From positions 7,048,501-7,112,500 of the forward strand of contig NZ_CP009438.1 in NCBI RefSeq assembly GCF_000761215.1: a stretch of 64,000 nucleotides of DNA, written 5' to 3'. Position numbers and translations under genes: made by a program. The notes beneath the pieces are model-generated. The model was not told the DNA's origin, ran no database searches, and worked only from the letters and a program-made list of their open reading frames with translations. The stretch is from Streptomyces glaucescens (GTDB taxonomy: Bacteria; Actinomycetota; Actinomycetes; Streptomycetales; Streptomycetaceae). Below are positions 25,981 to 34,451 of this stretch, piece after piece; the stretch's first letter is position 1, and each line of letters starts with the position of its first letter.

Positions 25981-27821
25981 GCGACACGGCCGTCGCGGAC
26001 GGGACCCCGTCCGGACCCGGACCGGGCGAGGACGCGGCGGGACGGCCACCGCGCACCGCGGACACAAGGACGACGGCGGGTTCGGTCGCCGCCCTGTTCC
26101 GGCTGACGGAGGGTCACCGGCGCGGCATCGCCGCGGCGACCGGGCTCACCCTGGCCGCGTCGGCCGTGGGACTCGCCCAGCCGCTCGTCGCCAAGCACGT
26201 CGTGGACGCCGGATCCCGCGGACAGGTGCTGTGGCCGTTCCTGCTGCTGCTGTCCGGGCTGTTCGTCGCCGAGGCCGCCGCGGGCGCGACCGGCCGGTTC
26301 CTGCTGGACCGCATGGGCGAGGGCGTGGTCCGTACGGTGCGCCACGGACTCGTGACGCGGCTGCTGCGGCTGGAGATGCGGGAGCTGGACCGGCGCCGCC
26401 GCGGCGACCTGGTCTCCCGTGTCACCGCCGACACCACGCTGCTGCGGGACGTGATGTCGCAGGCCCTGGTCGACCTGCTCACCGGCTGCCTGGTCTCCGC
26501 CGGGGCGCTCGTGCTGATGCTGTGGCTGGACCCGCTGCTGCTGCTCCTCGTCGTGCTGACGGTCGCCCTCGCCGCGGCCGTCGTCACCACCCTGCTGAAG
26601 GGCATGCGTACGGCCTCGGAGCAGACGCAGTCCTCCGTGGGCGCGATCGCCGCGGAACTGGAGCGGGCCCTGGCCGCGCTGCCCGTGGTGCGGGTGTACC
26701 GGGCCGAGGAGCGCGAGGCGCGCCGCATCGGCCGGCGGGTGGACTCGGCCCACGGGGCGGGTGTACGGGCGGCGAGGCTGGCCGCGGTCATGAGCAGCGC
26801 CGTCGAACTCGCGGTCCAGGGCTCCTTCCTGCTGGTCCTGGTCGTCGGCGGCGTGCGGGCCGGCAGCGGGGGAGCGGACTCCCTCGGAGACCTGGTCGCC
26901 TTCCTGCTGTACGCCTCCTACCTGGTCATGCCCCTGTCGTCGGTGTTCCGCGCCATCGGACTGATCCAGCGCGGCACCGGTGCGTACCTGAGGATCGACG
27001 AGGTCCTCGCCCTCCCCGAGGAACCCGCACGCCCGCCCGCCCGCGCGATGCCCCGCCCGGACCCGCCCGGCACGCCGCCCGCGCTGGAGCTCACGGACGT
27101 CCGCTTCTCCTACGTCCCTGGCCGGCCGGTCCTGCGCGGAGCGGCCCTCACCGTGCCGCGGCACGGACTGGTGGCCCTCGTCGGCCGCTCGGGCGCCGGC
27201 AAGAGCACCCTGTTCTCGCTGATCACCCGACTGTACGACCCGGACTCCGGGACCATCCGGTACGACGGGCGCCCGGCGGCGGCCCTGAGCCGCCGGGAGA
27301 GCCGGGCCGGCATCGCCCTCGTCGACCAGAACACCCATGTGCTGGAGGGAACACTCCGCGAGAACCTCACCTACGCCGCCCCCGACGCCACCGAGGACGA
27401 CATCGTCCGCGTCGTCCGGCTGGCCCGGCTCGGCCACGTGGTGCGCCGATTGCCCGGGGGCCTGGACGGCAGACTGGGCGACCACGGTGGCAGCCTCTCC
27501 GCGGGAGAACGCCAGCGCGTCGCCCTGGCCCGCGCGCTGCTCGCCCGTCCGCGGCTGCTCCTGCTCGACGAGCACACCTCACACCTGGACGCCGTCAACG
27601 AGACGGCGCTCACCCGGACGCTGGGCGCGGTCACCCGCGACTGCGCGGTCCTCGTCATCACCCACCGTCTCGCCACGGTGCGGCACGCCGACCGGATTAT
27701 CGTCCTCCAGGACGGCCGCACGGTGGCCTCGGGCCGGCACGACGAACTCCTCGCCACCAGTCCGGCGTACCGGGAACTGGCCGCCACGCACGCCCTGCAC
27801 CCGGAGGGCCGCGGGAGCTGA
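25977..27821 (+). CDS. Lasso peptide ABC exporter (TMD-NBD fusion, protein D)
   Basis: 614 residues from GTG 25977. A hydrophilic N-terminal extension of about 45 residues precedes six membrane segments (ABC_membrane, about 50-320). The nucleotide-binding domain follows, with Walker A GRSGAGKST, signature LSAGERQR, Walker B LLLLDEHTS and an H-loop in VITHRL. It acts as a homodimer, exports the mature lasso peptide and probably gives self-immunity. The closest functional class is the HlyB/MsbA-like export family. It is the last gene of the cluster, and a hairpin follows. Confidence 0.92.
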   Translation: MSDTAVADGTPSGPGPGEDAAGRPPRTADTRTTAGSVAALFRLTEGHRRGIAAATGLTLAASAVGLAQPLVAKHVVDAGSRGQVLWPFLLLLSGLFVAEAAAGATGRFLLDRMGEGVVRTVRHGLVTRLLRLEMRELDRRRRGDLVSRVTADTTLLRDVMSQALVDLLTGCLVSAGALVLMLWLDPLLLLLVVLTVALAAAVVTTLLKGMRTASEQTQSSVGAIAAELERALAALPVVRVYRAEEREARRIGRRVDSAHGAGVRAARLAAVMSSAVELAVQGSFLLVLVVGGVRAGSGGADSLGDLVAFLLYASYLVMPLSSVFRAIGLIQRGTGAYLRIDEVLALPEEPARPPARAMPRPDPPGTPPALELTDVRFSYVPGRPVLRGAALTVPRHGLVALVGRSGAGKSTLFSLITRLYDPDSGTIRYDGRPAAALSRRESRAGIALVDQNTHVLEGTLRENLTYAAPDATEDDIVRVVRLARLGHVVRRLPGGLDGRLGDHGGSLSAGERQRVALARALLARPRLLLLDEHTSHLDAVNETALTRTLGAVTRDCAVLVITHRLATVRHADRIIVLQDGRTVASGRHDELLATSPAYRELAATHALHPEGRGS

Positions 27822-27824
27822 ACC

Positions 27825-27848
27825 GCCGGGCCGGTGCGGTTGCCCGGC
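27825..27848. terminator. Hairpin between convergent lasso and carbohydrate operons
   Basis: GCCGGGC (27825-27831) pairs with GCCCGGC (27842-27848) across a 10-base loop. It lies between the exporter stop and the stop of the minus-strand epimerase gene. Confidence 0.5.
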
Positions 27849-27856
27849 TCACGCGG

Positions 27857-28744
27857 TCATTCCCCGGGCCCGTGCCCGGCGCACCGGCGCACCGCCGCGT
27901 CGCACCGCTCCACCGCCGCCCGCGGATCGAGCGCGTACGTGCCGTCGCCGAACAGCTCGAACGTCATCCAGCCGTCGTAGCCGTGCCGCCGGAGGGCCCG
28001 CAGGTAGTCGTCCAGGGGAAGCACGCCGTCGCCCCACGCCAGGTGCCCCGCGGGCCGGCCGTCGACCAGGTGGACGTGCTGGATGCGGTCGCCGAGCGCG
28101 GCGAAGGCGTCGTCGACGGTTTCGCCGGCCACGGCCATCGTCACCGTGTCGAGCACCGCGCCCAGCCGGCCGGCGCCGATCTCGTCGAGCATGGCCGCCA
28201 GCGTGGGCGAGTCGTTGACCAGGTTCGACTCGACACGCTGGAGCGGTTCGAGGACGCACGTCACACCCAGCGTGTCCGCGTAGGCGGCGATGCCGCCGAT
28301 CGCGTCGACCGACCGCCGCCAGGCGGCGTCCACGGGTTCGTCCTCACCGCCCCGGCCGGGCGTCAGCAGCAGTTTCTCCGCGCCCAGTTCGGCACATATC
28401 TCGGCCGCCCGGCGGAACAGGGCGATGCTCCATGCGCGCAGCCAGCCGACCGGGGAGGCCACGTTGACCGGGTACATCACCTGCTCGGGCGTGAGGCAGT
28501 ACGCCGAGAGGCCGCGTTCCTCGATGCGGCGGCGCAGGTCACGCGCCTCCGCGTCGCCGACCCGCGGGATGTGCAGGTGCGGGGCGATGCCCCAGAGTTC
28601 CAGCCTCTCGCGGCCCAGGGCGACCGCGTCGTCCAGGAACCTGTCGAACCGCAGGTGCTGGTAGGCGAAGTTGGACCCGGTCAGCCGCGGCGCCCGGGGG
28701 GCCGGCACGGGGTCCTGCCTCCGTACCGGGTCCGAGGCGTTCAC
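27857..28744 (-). CDS. Sugar-phosphate isomerase/epimerase (TIM barrel, FrlC-like)
   Basis: 295 residues from GTG 28744, which overlaps the stop of the upstream permease gene (GTGA). The AP_endonuc_2 TIM barrel is recognisable: ELGAEKLLLTPGRGGEDE, CVLEPLQRVESNLVND (a metal-binding Glu), GAVLDTVTMA, IQHVHLVDG (a metal-binding His and Asp) and MTFELFGDGTY (the last Glu). Family members epimerise or isomerise ketoses with a divalent metal. As the last gene of an importer operon opposite a deglycase/kinase pair, an FrlC-like fructosamine 3-epimerase role is the best guess. Confidence 0.8.
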   Translation of the reverse strand: MNASDPVRRQDPVPAPRAPRLTGSNFAYQHLRFDRFLDDAVALGRERLELWGIAPHLHIPRVGDAEARDLRRRIEERGLSAYCLTPEQVMYPVNVASPVGWLRAWSIALFRRAAEICAELGAEKLLLTPGRGGEDEPVDAAWRRSVDAIGGIAAYADTLGVTCVLEPLQRVESNLVNDSPTLAAMLDEIGAGRLGAVLDTVTMAVAGETVDDAFAALGDRIQHVHLVDGRPAGHLAWGDGVLPLDDYLRALRRHGYDGWMTFELFGDGTYALDPRAAVERCDAAVRRCAGHGPGE

Positions 28745-29577
28745 TTGCCGACTCCGTCCGCCAGGCCCTTGACGATGTAGCGCTGGCCGAAGAGGAACAG
28801 GAACACGACGGGGACCGCGGCGATCACCATGCCGGCGAACACGACGGGGAAGTCCGTGCCGTGCTTGCTCATCAGGCTCGTCAGGCCCACCGGCAGGGTC
28901 TGCACGTCGCTGCCGTTGGTGAACACCATGGCGAACAGGTACTCGTTCCACGCGAAGAGCACGTGCAGCAGCACCGTGGACGTGATGATGGGCTTGCACA
29001 TCGGCAGGATGATCCGCCAGAACGCGGTCCAGCGGCCGGCCCCGTCGATCTGCGCCGCCTCGTCCACCTCGCGCGGCAGGTCGATCATGTAGGCACGGAT
29101 GAGGAAGGTGGTGAAGGGGACGCGGAAGGCCGTGTAGAGGATGAGCAGCGCCCAGAAGCTGTTGTACAGGCCGATCGACTGGAACATGCGCACCAGCGGG
29201 ACCAGGGCGACGGTCGGGGTGAGCATGAGCCCGCCCAGGATGACCGCGGTGAGCACCTTGTTGAACGGGATGTCCACCCGCGTCAGTCCGTACGCCGCCC
29301 AGGCGCTGATGAAGACGGTGGCCACCGTGGACGTCACCGTGACCAGGACGCTGGTCGCCAGGTAGCCGCTGACACCGCGGTTCCACGCGTCGCGGTAGTT
29401 GCCGAAGTCGATGCCGGTGGGCAGCGCGAAGGGGTTGCCGAAGAGTTCGGCGTTGGTCTTGAACCCGTTCAGGACCATCCACAGCAGCGGGTAGAGCACC
29501 ACGACCGCGAGGCCCAGCAGGAAGGCCCACATGAACAGGCGCGCGATCACGCCGAGGAAGCCGAGACGGCTCACCAT
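28741..29577 (-). CDS. Carbohydrate ABC transporter permease (MalG type)
   Basis: 278 residues, six membrane segments. The EAA loop is EVDEAAQIDGAGRWTAFWRIILP, with the conserved E-A-A-x3-G that docks with the ATPase subunit. ATG 29577 overlaps the end of the MalF-type gene by 7 bases. No ATPase gene is present in the operon, which is normal in streptomycetes because MsiK energises many sugar importers. Confidence 0.9.
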   Translation of the reverse strand: MVSRLGFLGVIARLFMWAFLLGLAVVVLYPLLWMVLNGFKTNAELFGNPFALPTGIDFGNYRDAWNRGVSGYLATSVLVTVTSTVATVFISAWAAYGLTRVDIPFNKVLTAVILGGLMLTPTVALVPLVRMFQSIGLYNSFWALLILYTAFRVPFTTFLIRAYMIDLPREVDEAAQIDGAGRWTAFWRIILPMCKPIITSTVLLHVLFAWNEYLFAMVFTNGSDVQTLPVGLTSLMSKHGTDFPVVFAGMVIAAVPVVFLFLFGQRYIVKGLADGVGK

Positions 29578-30458
29578 TCCACCCTTCTTCTCCGGGTGAA
29601 CCACAGCTGCGCCATCGCGATCGTGAGGGTGATCACGAAGATCACGGTGCCGATGGCCGCGGCGTGGCCGAAGTCGTTGCGTACGAATCCACTGCGGTAC
29701 AGCCACGTGCCGAGCACGTGGGTCGAGTTGTCGGGTCCGCCGCTGGTCATCACCATGACCTCGTTGAACACCTGGAAGGCACCCGACACGGTGACCAGGA
29801 CCATGAGCCCGGTCATCTCCCGCACCAGCGGGAGCGTCACCCGGAAGAAGCGGCGGACGGGACCGGCGCCGTCCAGGGCCGCCGCCTCGTGGAGCTCGGC
29901 GGGGATCCGCTGGATGGCGACGGCGAACAGCAGCGTCGAGTAACCGAAGCCCTGCCACTGGCTCATCGCGATGACCGCCGTCATGGCGGTGCTCTCCTGG
30001 CCCAGCCAGGCGTGGTCGAACGTGCCGGGCGCGACCGCCTCCAGCGCGTGGTTGAGCAGGCCGAGGTTGGGCTCGTAGATGAAGTAGAAGAGCAGTCCCG
30101 CGACGGTCAGTGAGATCGCGGAGGGGATGAAGTAGATCGTCCGGAGGGCGCGCTGCCACCGCGTACTGCGGATGCTCTCCACGAGCGCGGCGAGCAGCAG
30201 GGCGCCGAAGACCTGGAAGACGACCGACAGCAGGGCGTACCAGAGGTTGTTGGTGAAGGAGGTCCAGAAGACCGGGTCGGCGAACAGGTCGCGGTAGTTG
30301 TCCAGGCCGGCGAACTCCTGGCTGCCGCTGTAGATGTCCCAGGTCAGCGTCGAGTAACCGAAGTTCTGGACGAGCGGGAGGTAGACGAAGACCGCGAGCA
30401 GGACGAGGGCCGGCGCGGTCCACGCGAGCCCGGCTGCCCTTCGGTACAGAGTGCGCAC
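29571..30458 (-). CDS. Carbohydrate ABC transporter permease (MalF type)
   Basis: 295 residues from GTG 30458, six membrane segments. The EAA loop reads ELHEAAALDGAGPVRRFFRVTLP. It pairs with the MalG-type subunit to form the membrane channel for the sugar delivered by the upstream lipoprotein. It starts 28 bases after the binding-protein stop. Confidence 0.9.
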   Translation of the reverse strand: MRTLYRRAAGLAWTAPALVLLAVFVYLPLVQNFGYSTLTWDIYSGSQEFAGLDNYRDLFADPVFWTSFTNNLWYALLSVVFQVFGALLLAALVESIRSTRWQRALRTIYFIPSAISLTVAGLLFYFIYEPNLGLLNHALEAVAPGTFDHAWLGQESTAMTAVIAMSQWQGFGYSTLLFAVAIQRIPAELHEAAALDGAGPVRRFFRVTLPLVREMTGLMVLVTVSGAFQVFNEVMVMTSGGPDNSTHVLGTWLYRSGFVRNDFGHAAAIGTVIFVITLTIAMAQLWFTRRRRVEW

Positions 30459-30486
30459 CGGATCGATTCCCTTCAGCCCGCGCCGG

Positions 30487-31806
30487 TCACTTGGCGGAGT
30501 CCGAGGCCCGGCGCACGCTGTCCATGACCTGCTCGGGCGACTTGCTGCCGCTGATGAGCGCCTCGCCGCCGGCCAGCCACGCGTCGGCGACCTCCGGAGC
30601 GGTGACCATGTCCAGCCAGCCGGCCAGCCGCGGGGCCTTGTTGACCAGGTCGATCCCCTCCTGGACGGCCTTGCTGGACGTCTGCGGCGTCACCGCGCCG
30701 ACCACGGTGCTCGGCTGGCCGTAGGGCGGCGCGGACAGGGTCTTCGCGTGGGCGGCGCTCGTGACGAACTTCATGAAGTCCACGGCGAGAGCCGCGCGCG
30801 GCGAGCGGGCGTTGACGAAGTACCCCTCGGGTGCGCCCTCGACGATCCTCGGGTCCCCCTTGGCCTCGGCGGCGCCGGGCAGCGGGAAGATGCCCAGGTC
30901 GTCGGGCTCGAGCGCGCCGCCGGAGGTGGTGTTGTCGAACTCCAGGATCTCCTGGTAGTACATGGCGGCCCTGCCCTGCCCGAACGCCTCCTGCGCCGAG
31001 GTGTAGAGGACGCCGTTGGTGCCGCGTCCGGTGTCGGTGCAGCGGGACACCAGCGTCCGGAATTGCTCGAGGGCGATCGGGTAGCCGGGGTCGTCCCAGG
31101 TGGCGGTCTCCGGGTCGTAGTCGCTCTCGCGGACGTCGGCCGGCACGTTGTGGGCGAAGAGCTGCTGGAGGTAGTGCAGGGCGGGCCAGCCGTCCTTGTT
31201 GCCGAAGGCGATGGGCTCGTAGCCGGCCTCGCGCAGGTCCGGGCAGGCGGCGATCAGCTCTTCGAAGGTCTTCGGCACCTCGACGCCGGCCTTGTCGAAG
31301 GCCGCCTTGTTGTAGCCCATGAACTTGCCGTTGTTGTAGAGCGGGACGCCGTAGTAGCGGCCGTCGTGCGCGAACGCCGACAGCGCCGGCTCGCTGAAGG
31401 TGGCGCCCCACGCGGTGCCGGGGCCGATCACCTCGGTGAGGTCGGCCGCGCGGCCTCCGCGGATGAAGTTCTCCGCCCAGTTGCCCGTCCAGGTGAAGTA
31501 GATGTCGGGCAGGGCGTCCGACGCGGTCAGCGTCTTGGTCTTGTCCTTGATGCTCTGGTCGGTCTCCTGGATCAGTTCGACGTCCACTTTCGGGTGCTCG
31601 CGCTCGTACGCGGCGGCGAGGTCCTCGAAGTAGGGCTCCAGGGGTTCGCCCGCGAACTTGGTGAGGATGCTCAGGGTGCCGGAGTACTCCGGCTTGGCGG
31701 TCACGTCGGCCGCGGGACCCTTCGCCGGTCCGGCGAAGCAGCCGGTGAGGACGAGTGCCGAGGCCCCGAGGAGTGCCGCGGACCGCGTCAGTGCACGTGC
31801 GCGCAT
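30487..31806 (-). CDS. Carbohydrate-binding lipoprotein of the ABC importer
   Basis: 439 residues from ATG 31806. The signal peptide ends in the lipobox VLTGC (Cys22). The SBP_bac_1 fold follows: GTLSILTKFAGEPLEPYFEDLAAAYEREHPKVDVELI, PDIYFTWTGNWAENFI, and a Trp/Tyr-rich ligand pocket. It delivers a sugar or sugar conjugate to the MalF/MalG pair downstream. It is the first gene of the leftward operon. Its promoter region carries two copies of a TGATACCGGT palindrome, presumably bound by the LacI protein at 34452-35552. Confidence 0.9.
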   Translation of the reverse strand: MRARALTRSAALLGASALVLTGCFAGPAKGPAADVTAKPEYSGTLSILTKFAGEPLEPYFEDLAAAYEREHPKVDVELIQETDQSIKDKTKTLTASDALPDIYFTWTGNWAENFIRGGRAADLTEVIGPGTAWGATFSEPALSAFAHDGRYYGVPLYNNGKFMGYNKAAFDKAGVEVPKTFEELIAACPDLREAGYEPIAFGNKDGWPALHYLQQLFAHNVPADVRESDYDPETATWDDPGYPIALEQFRTLVSRCTDTGRGTNGVLYTSAQEAFGQGRAAMYYQEILEFDNTTSGGALEPDDLGIFPLPGAAEAKGDPRIVEGAPEGYFVNARSPRAALAVDFMKFVTSAAHAKTLSAPPYGQPSTVVGAVTPQTSSKAVQEGIDLVNKAPRLAGWLDMVTAPEVADAWLAGGEALISGSKSPEQVMDSVRRASDSAK

Positions 31807-31913
31807 GGGCGTCCTTTCGTCGATGGGAGGGCCCGCCGAAGGCGCGGGCGCGTCGGATCCGCTGCGGGGGTCCGGGGGACGGCCGCTGGCGTGCGGCGAC
31901 TGTACAGAGAATC

Positions 31914-31927
31914 TGATACCGGTACCA
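31914..31927. promoter_or_regulatory. LacI-type operator, copy 1
   Basis: TGATACCGGTACCA differs from the perfect palindrome at 32117-32130 in one base. It lies 107 bases upstream of the binding-protein start, in the right place to control the leftward importer operon. Confidence 0.7.
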
Positions 31928-32116
31928 GGGTTGGAGTGAAGATCTTCTTCGGAAAGGCATGGCGGCACCGCCGCGGCGGGCTGCCGGGTGACCGGTTCCG
32001 GTGCCGACACGCCAACAAAAGTCCAGGTCGCGTCCGTTGGCAGGGCGGATCGCAGGGCTGGGTGCAGCCCCTGCCTGTTGACGCCGCCGGTGCGCTGTGT
32101 CAGCGTGTGGCCCGCG

Positions 32117-32130
32117 TGATACCGGTATCA
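32117..32130. promoter_or_regulatory. LacI-type operator, copy 2 (perfect palindrome)
   Basis: TGATACCGGTATCA is a perfect 14-bp palindrome with the central CG typical of LacI operators. It is 47 bases upstream of the SIS gene start. With copy 1, about 200 bp away, it could allow coordinated or looped repression of both divergent operons. The rest of 31807-32177 holds no gene. Confidence 0.75.
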
Positions 32131-32177
32131 GGTCGCTCAGCGCCGCCGGCCGCACCCGTTCCCGAAAGGACGCGAAG

Positions 32178-33179
32178 ATGCTCGGATTCGACGAGCCGGA
32201 ATTCCTCTCCCAGCTGGCGAGCACGGTGGCCCTGCGCCCCCGGATCGAGGAACTCGCCGACCGCCTCACGGACGACGGCTTCGACAACCTCTTCCTCGTC
32301 GGCGCCGGCGGCACCTACGCCCAGATGTGGCCGTACGAACGACTCGCCCGCCGCACCTCGACGCTGCCCGTCCACGCCGTCATCGCGGCGGAACTGGTCA
32401 CCGGGGGAGAGGCGACGCTCGGCGAGCGCTCGGTCGCCGTCTTCACCTCGGTGTCGGGCACCACCGAGGACAGCCTCCGGGCCATCGAGTACTGCAAGGC
32501 GAAGGGGGTCCGCACCGTCGGATTCACGGGCTACGCCGAGTCCCCCGTCGCCCTGAGCGTGGACGTGGCCCTCGTCTCCGAGCCGAAGGCCTGGCCGTTC
32601 GACCCGCAGATGCTGCTGTTCATGGGGCGGCTGCTCGCCCGCCGCGGCGAGTTCGACGGGTACGAGAAGCTCGCCGGCGAACTCGCCGGACTGCCCGGCA
32701 TCCTCCTCGACGTGGCACGGCAGGCCGAGCCGACGGCCGCCGCCTTCGCCGAGGCGCACAAGGACACGGACTACCACTTCCTCGTCGGCGGCGGGAACCT
32801 GTGGGGGTTCACCTACCTGTACTCCATGTGCATCCTCGAGGAGATGCAGTGGCTGCGCACCACCCGCGTGCACAGCGCCGAGTTCTTCCACGGCTCCCTG
32901 GAACTCCTCGAAGAGGACACGAGCGTGATCGTCTTCCAGGGCGAGGACGAGACCCGCGCCCTCACCGACCGGGTCGAGGCCTTCGCCAAGCGCATCTCCC
33001 GCGACGTGACCGTCTTCGACACCCGCGACCACCCGCTGCCCGGCATCAGCCCGGAGTTCCGCGGCCTGCTCGCGCCGCTGGTGCTCGACACCGTCATGGG
33101 GCGGGTCAGCAAGCACCTGGAGCGGGTGCGCGGACACTCGCTCGACCTGCGCCGCTACTACCGCGTCATGGACTACTGA
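32178..33179 (+). CDS. SIS-domain protein, fructosamine-6-phosphate deglycase-like (FrlB)
   Basis: 333 residues from ATG 32178 with GAAAGGA upstream. Two SIS domains: the first with LFLVGAGGTYAQMWPYE and FTSVSGTTEDSLRAIEYCKAKG, the second with HFLVGGGNLWGFTYLYSMCILEEMQWL and HGSLELLEEDTSVIVFQGEDETR. The size and the lack of a glutaminase domain fit FrlB-type deglycases, which split 6-phosphofructosyl amines into glucose-6-phosphate and an amine or amino acid. The kinase gene downstream and the epimerase gene across the divergent promoter support this. Another sugar-phosphate isomerase activity is possible. Confidence 0.75.
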   Translation: MLGFDEPEFLSQLASTVALRPRIEELADRLTDDGFDNLFLVGAGGTYAQMWPYERLARRTSTLPVHAVIAAELVTGGEATLGERSVAVFTSVSGTTEDSLRAIEYCKAKGVRTVGFTGYAESPVALSVDVALVSEPKAWPFDPQMLLFMGRLLARRGEFDGYEKLAGELAGLPGILLDVARQAEPTAAAFAEAHKDTDYHFLVGGGNLWGFTYLYSMCILEEMQWLRTTRVHSAEFFHGSLELLEEDTSVIVFQGEDETRALTDRVEAFAKRISRDVTVFDTRDHPLPGISPEFRGLLAPLVLDTVMGRVSKHLERVRGHSLDLRRYYRVMDY

Positions 33180-33187
33180 CAGGCGCG

Positions 33188-33232
33188 GCCGGCCGCTGCC
33201 GCACCGGGAACCACTCCTGCGCAGCGGCCGGC
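33188..33232 (+). terminator. Hairpin between the SIS and kinase genes
   Basis: GCCGGCCGCTGC (33188-33199) pairs perfectly with GCAGCGGCCGGC (33221-33232) across 21 bases. It may attenuate or end transcription after the SIS gene. The remaining gap to 33539 (about 300 bp) shows no gene. Confidence 0.45.
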
Positions 33233-33539
33233 ACGGCGCGCCCCGGCGTGGCACGGCCCGGCCGTGCCCGGTGCGGCTCGGCGAGGCCCGGCGGGGCGGC
33301 CTCGTCCCGCCCGGGGCTGCGGCGCAGGGCCGTCGTCCGGCTCGCGTCGTCCCGCTTCTTCCGCTGCCGCCGTCCCGGTTCGTACGGCCGGCACTCCGCG
33401 ACGACCGGTCGGCCTCCGCCCTTCGCCCTTCGCAGTCCGCACCCGCAGTCCGCACCCGCCGCCCGGCACCGAGTCCGGTGCCGGGCGCCCGTCCGTGCCC
33501 CCGCCCCGTGGCGTGCCGGGCCAGCGCACAGGAGAACCC

Positions 33540-34409
33540 ATGAGAGTCCTCGGCTTCGGCGACAACATCGTCGACCGGTTCGTCGACCGCGGCATCGACT
33601 ACCCGGGCGGCAACAGCGTGAACGTGGCCGTCTACGCCAGGCGCCTCGGTCTGGAGGCGGCGTACCTCGGGGTGTTCGGGGACGACGCCCTCGGCCGTTT
33701 CCTGCGCGAGGCCATCGCGGACACCGGGGTCGCCGTCGACCACTGCGCCGTGCGCGCCGGCGAGAGCGGTGTGTCCACCCTCCGGGTCGACTCCGGCGAC
33801 CGTGTCTTCCTCGGCTGGAACGGAGGCGGCGTCACCGTGCGCGAGCCGCTGGTCCTCGACGGCCGTCTGCTCGCCTACGTGTCCTCCTTCGACCTGGTGC
33901 ACTCCAGCGTGTACTCGGGCAGCGAGGACGAACTGCCCAAGCTCGCCGGGCTCGACACCCTGACGACCTTCGACCTGTCCAGCGAGGAGGAGTACCGCTC
34001 GCCCGGCTACCTGGACCGCGTCTGCCCGTACGCCGACCTCGTGCTGCTGTCCTGCTCGCACCTGGACGAGACGGCCACCCGCGACCTGCTGGCCGAGGCG
34101 GTGCGGCGCGGCGCCGGACTCGCCCTCGCCACCCGCGGCGCCGAGGGCGCCCTCGCCCACGACGGCCGTACGACCGTGGCGGCGCCGGCCCGCCCGCTGG
34201 ACGACGGGGCTCCCGTCGACACGATGGGCTGCGGTGACGCCTTCCTTGCCGGGTTCGTGGTGTCGCTGCTGCGCGCGGGATGGCGCAGGACGGCCAGGCC
34301 CGAGCGCCGCCAACTGGAGCGCGCGCTGCACGACGGGGCCGACGCCGCCCACGACCAGTGCTTCACCGAGGCGGCATTCGGCCGTGGCCGGCCCACCGTC
34401 TCTGTCTAG
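33540..34409 (+). CDS. PfkB-family carbohydrate kinase (fructoselysine 6-kinase-like)
   Basis: 289 residues from ATG 33540 (GGAG upstream). The N-terminal GFGDNIVDRF and YPGGNSVNVAVYARRLG are PfkB signature 1. The C-terminal DTMGCGDAFLAGF is signature 2, with the catalytic base Asp in GCGD (usually GAGD). It phosphorylates a sugar or fructosamine with ATP. Lying between a FrlB-like deglycase and a LacI regulator, it fits FrlD (fructosamine 6-kinase), making the substrate for the SIS protein. It could also be an ordinary fructo- or ribokinase. Confidence 0.8.
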   Translation: MRVLGFGDNIVDRFVDRGIDYPGGNSVNVAVYARRLGLEAAYLGVFGDDALGRFLREAIADTGVAVDHCAVRAGESGVSTLRVDSGDRVFLGWNGGGVTVREPLVLDGRLLAYVSSFDLVHSSVYSGSEDELPKLAGLDTLTTFDLSSEEEYRSPGYLDRVCPYADLVLLSCSHLDETATRDLLAEAVRRGAGLALATRGAEGALAHDGRTTVAAPARPLDDGAPVDTMGCGDAFLAGFVVSLLRAGWRRTARPERRQLERALHDGADAAHDQCFTEAAFGRGRPTVSV

Positions 34410-34451
34410 CATGTGGACAGCCGTCGATCACGAGAAGCGAGGTAGCGAGCG

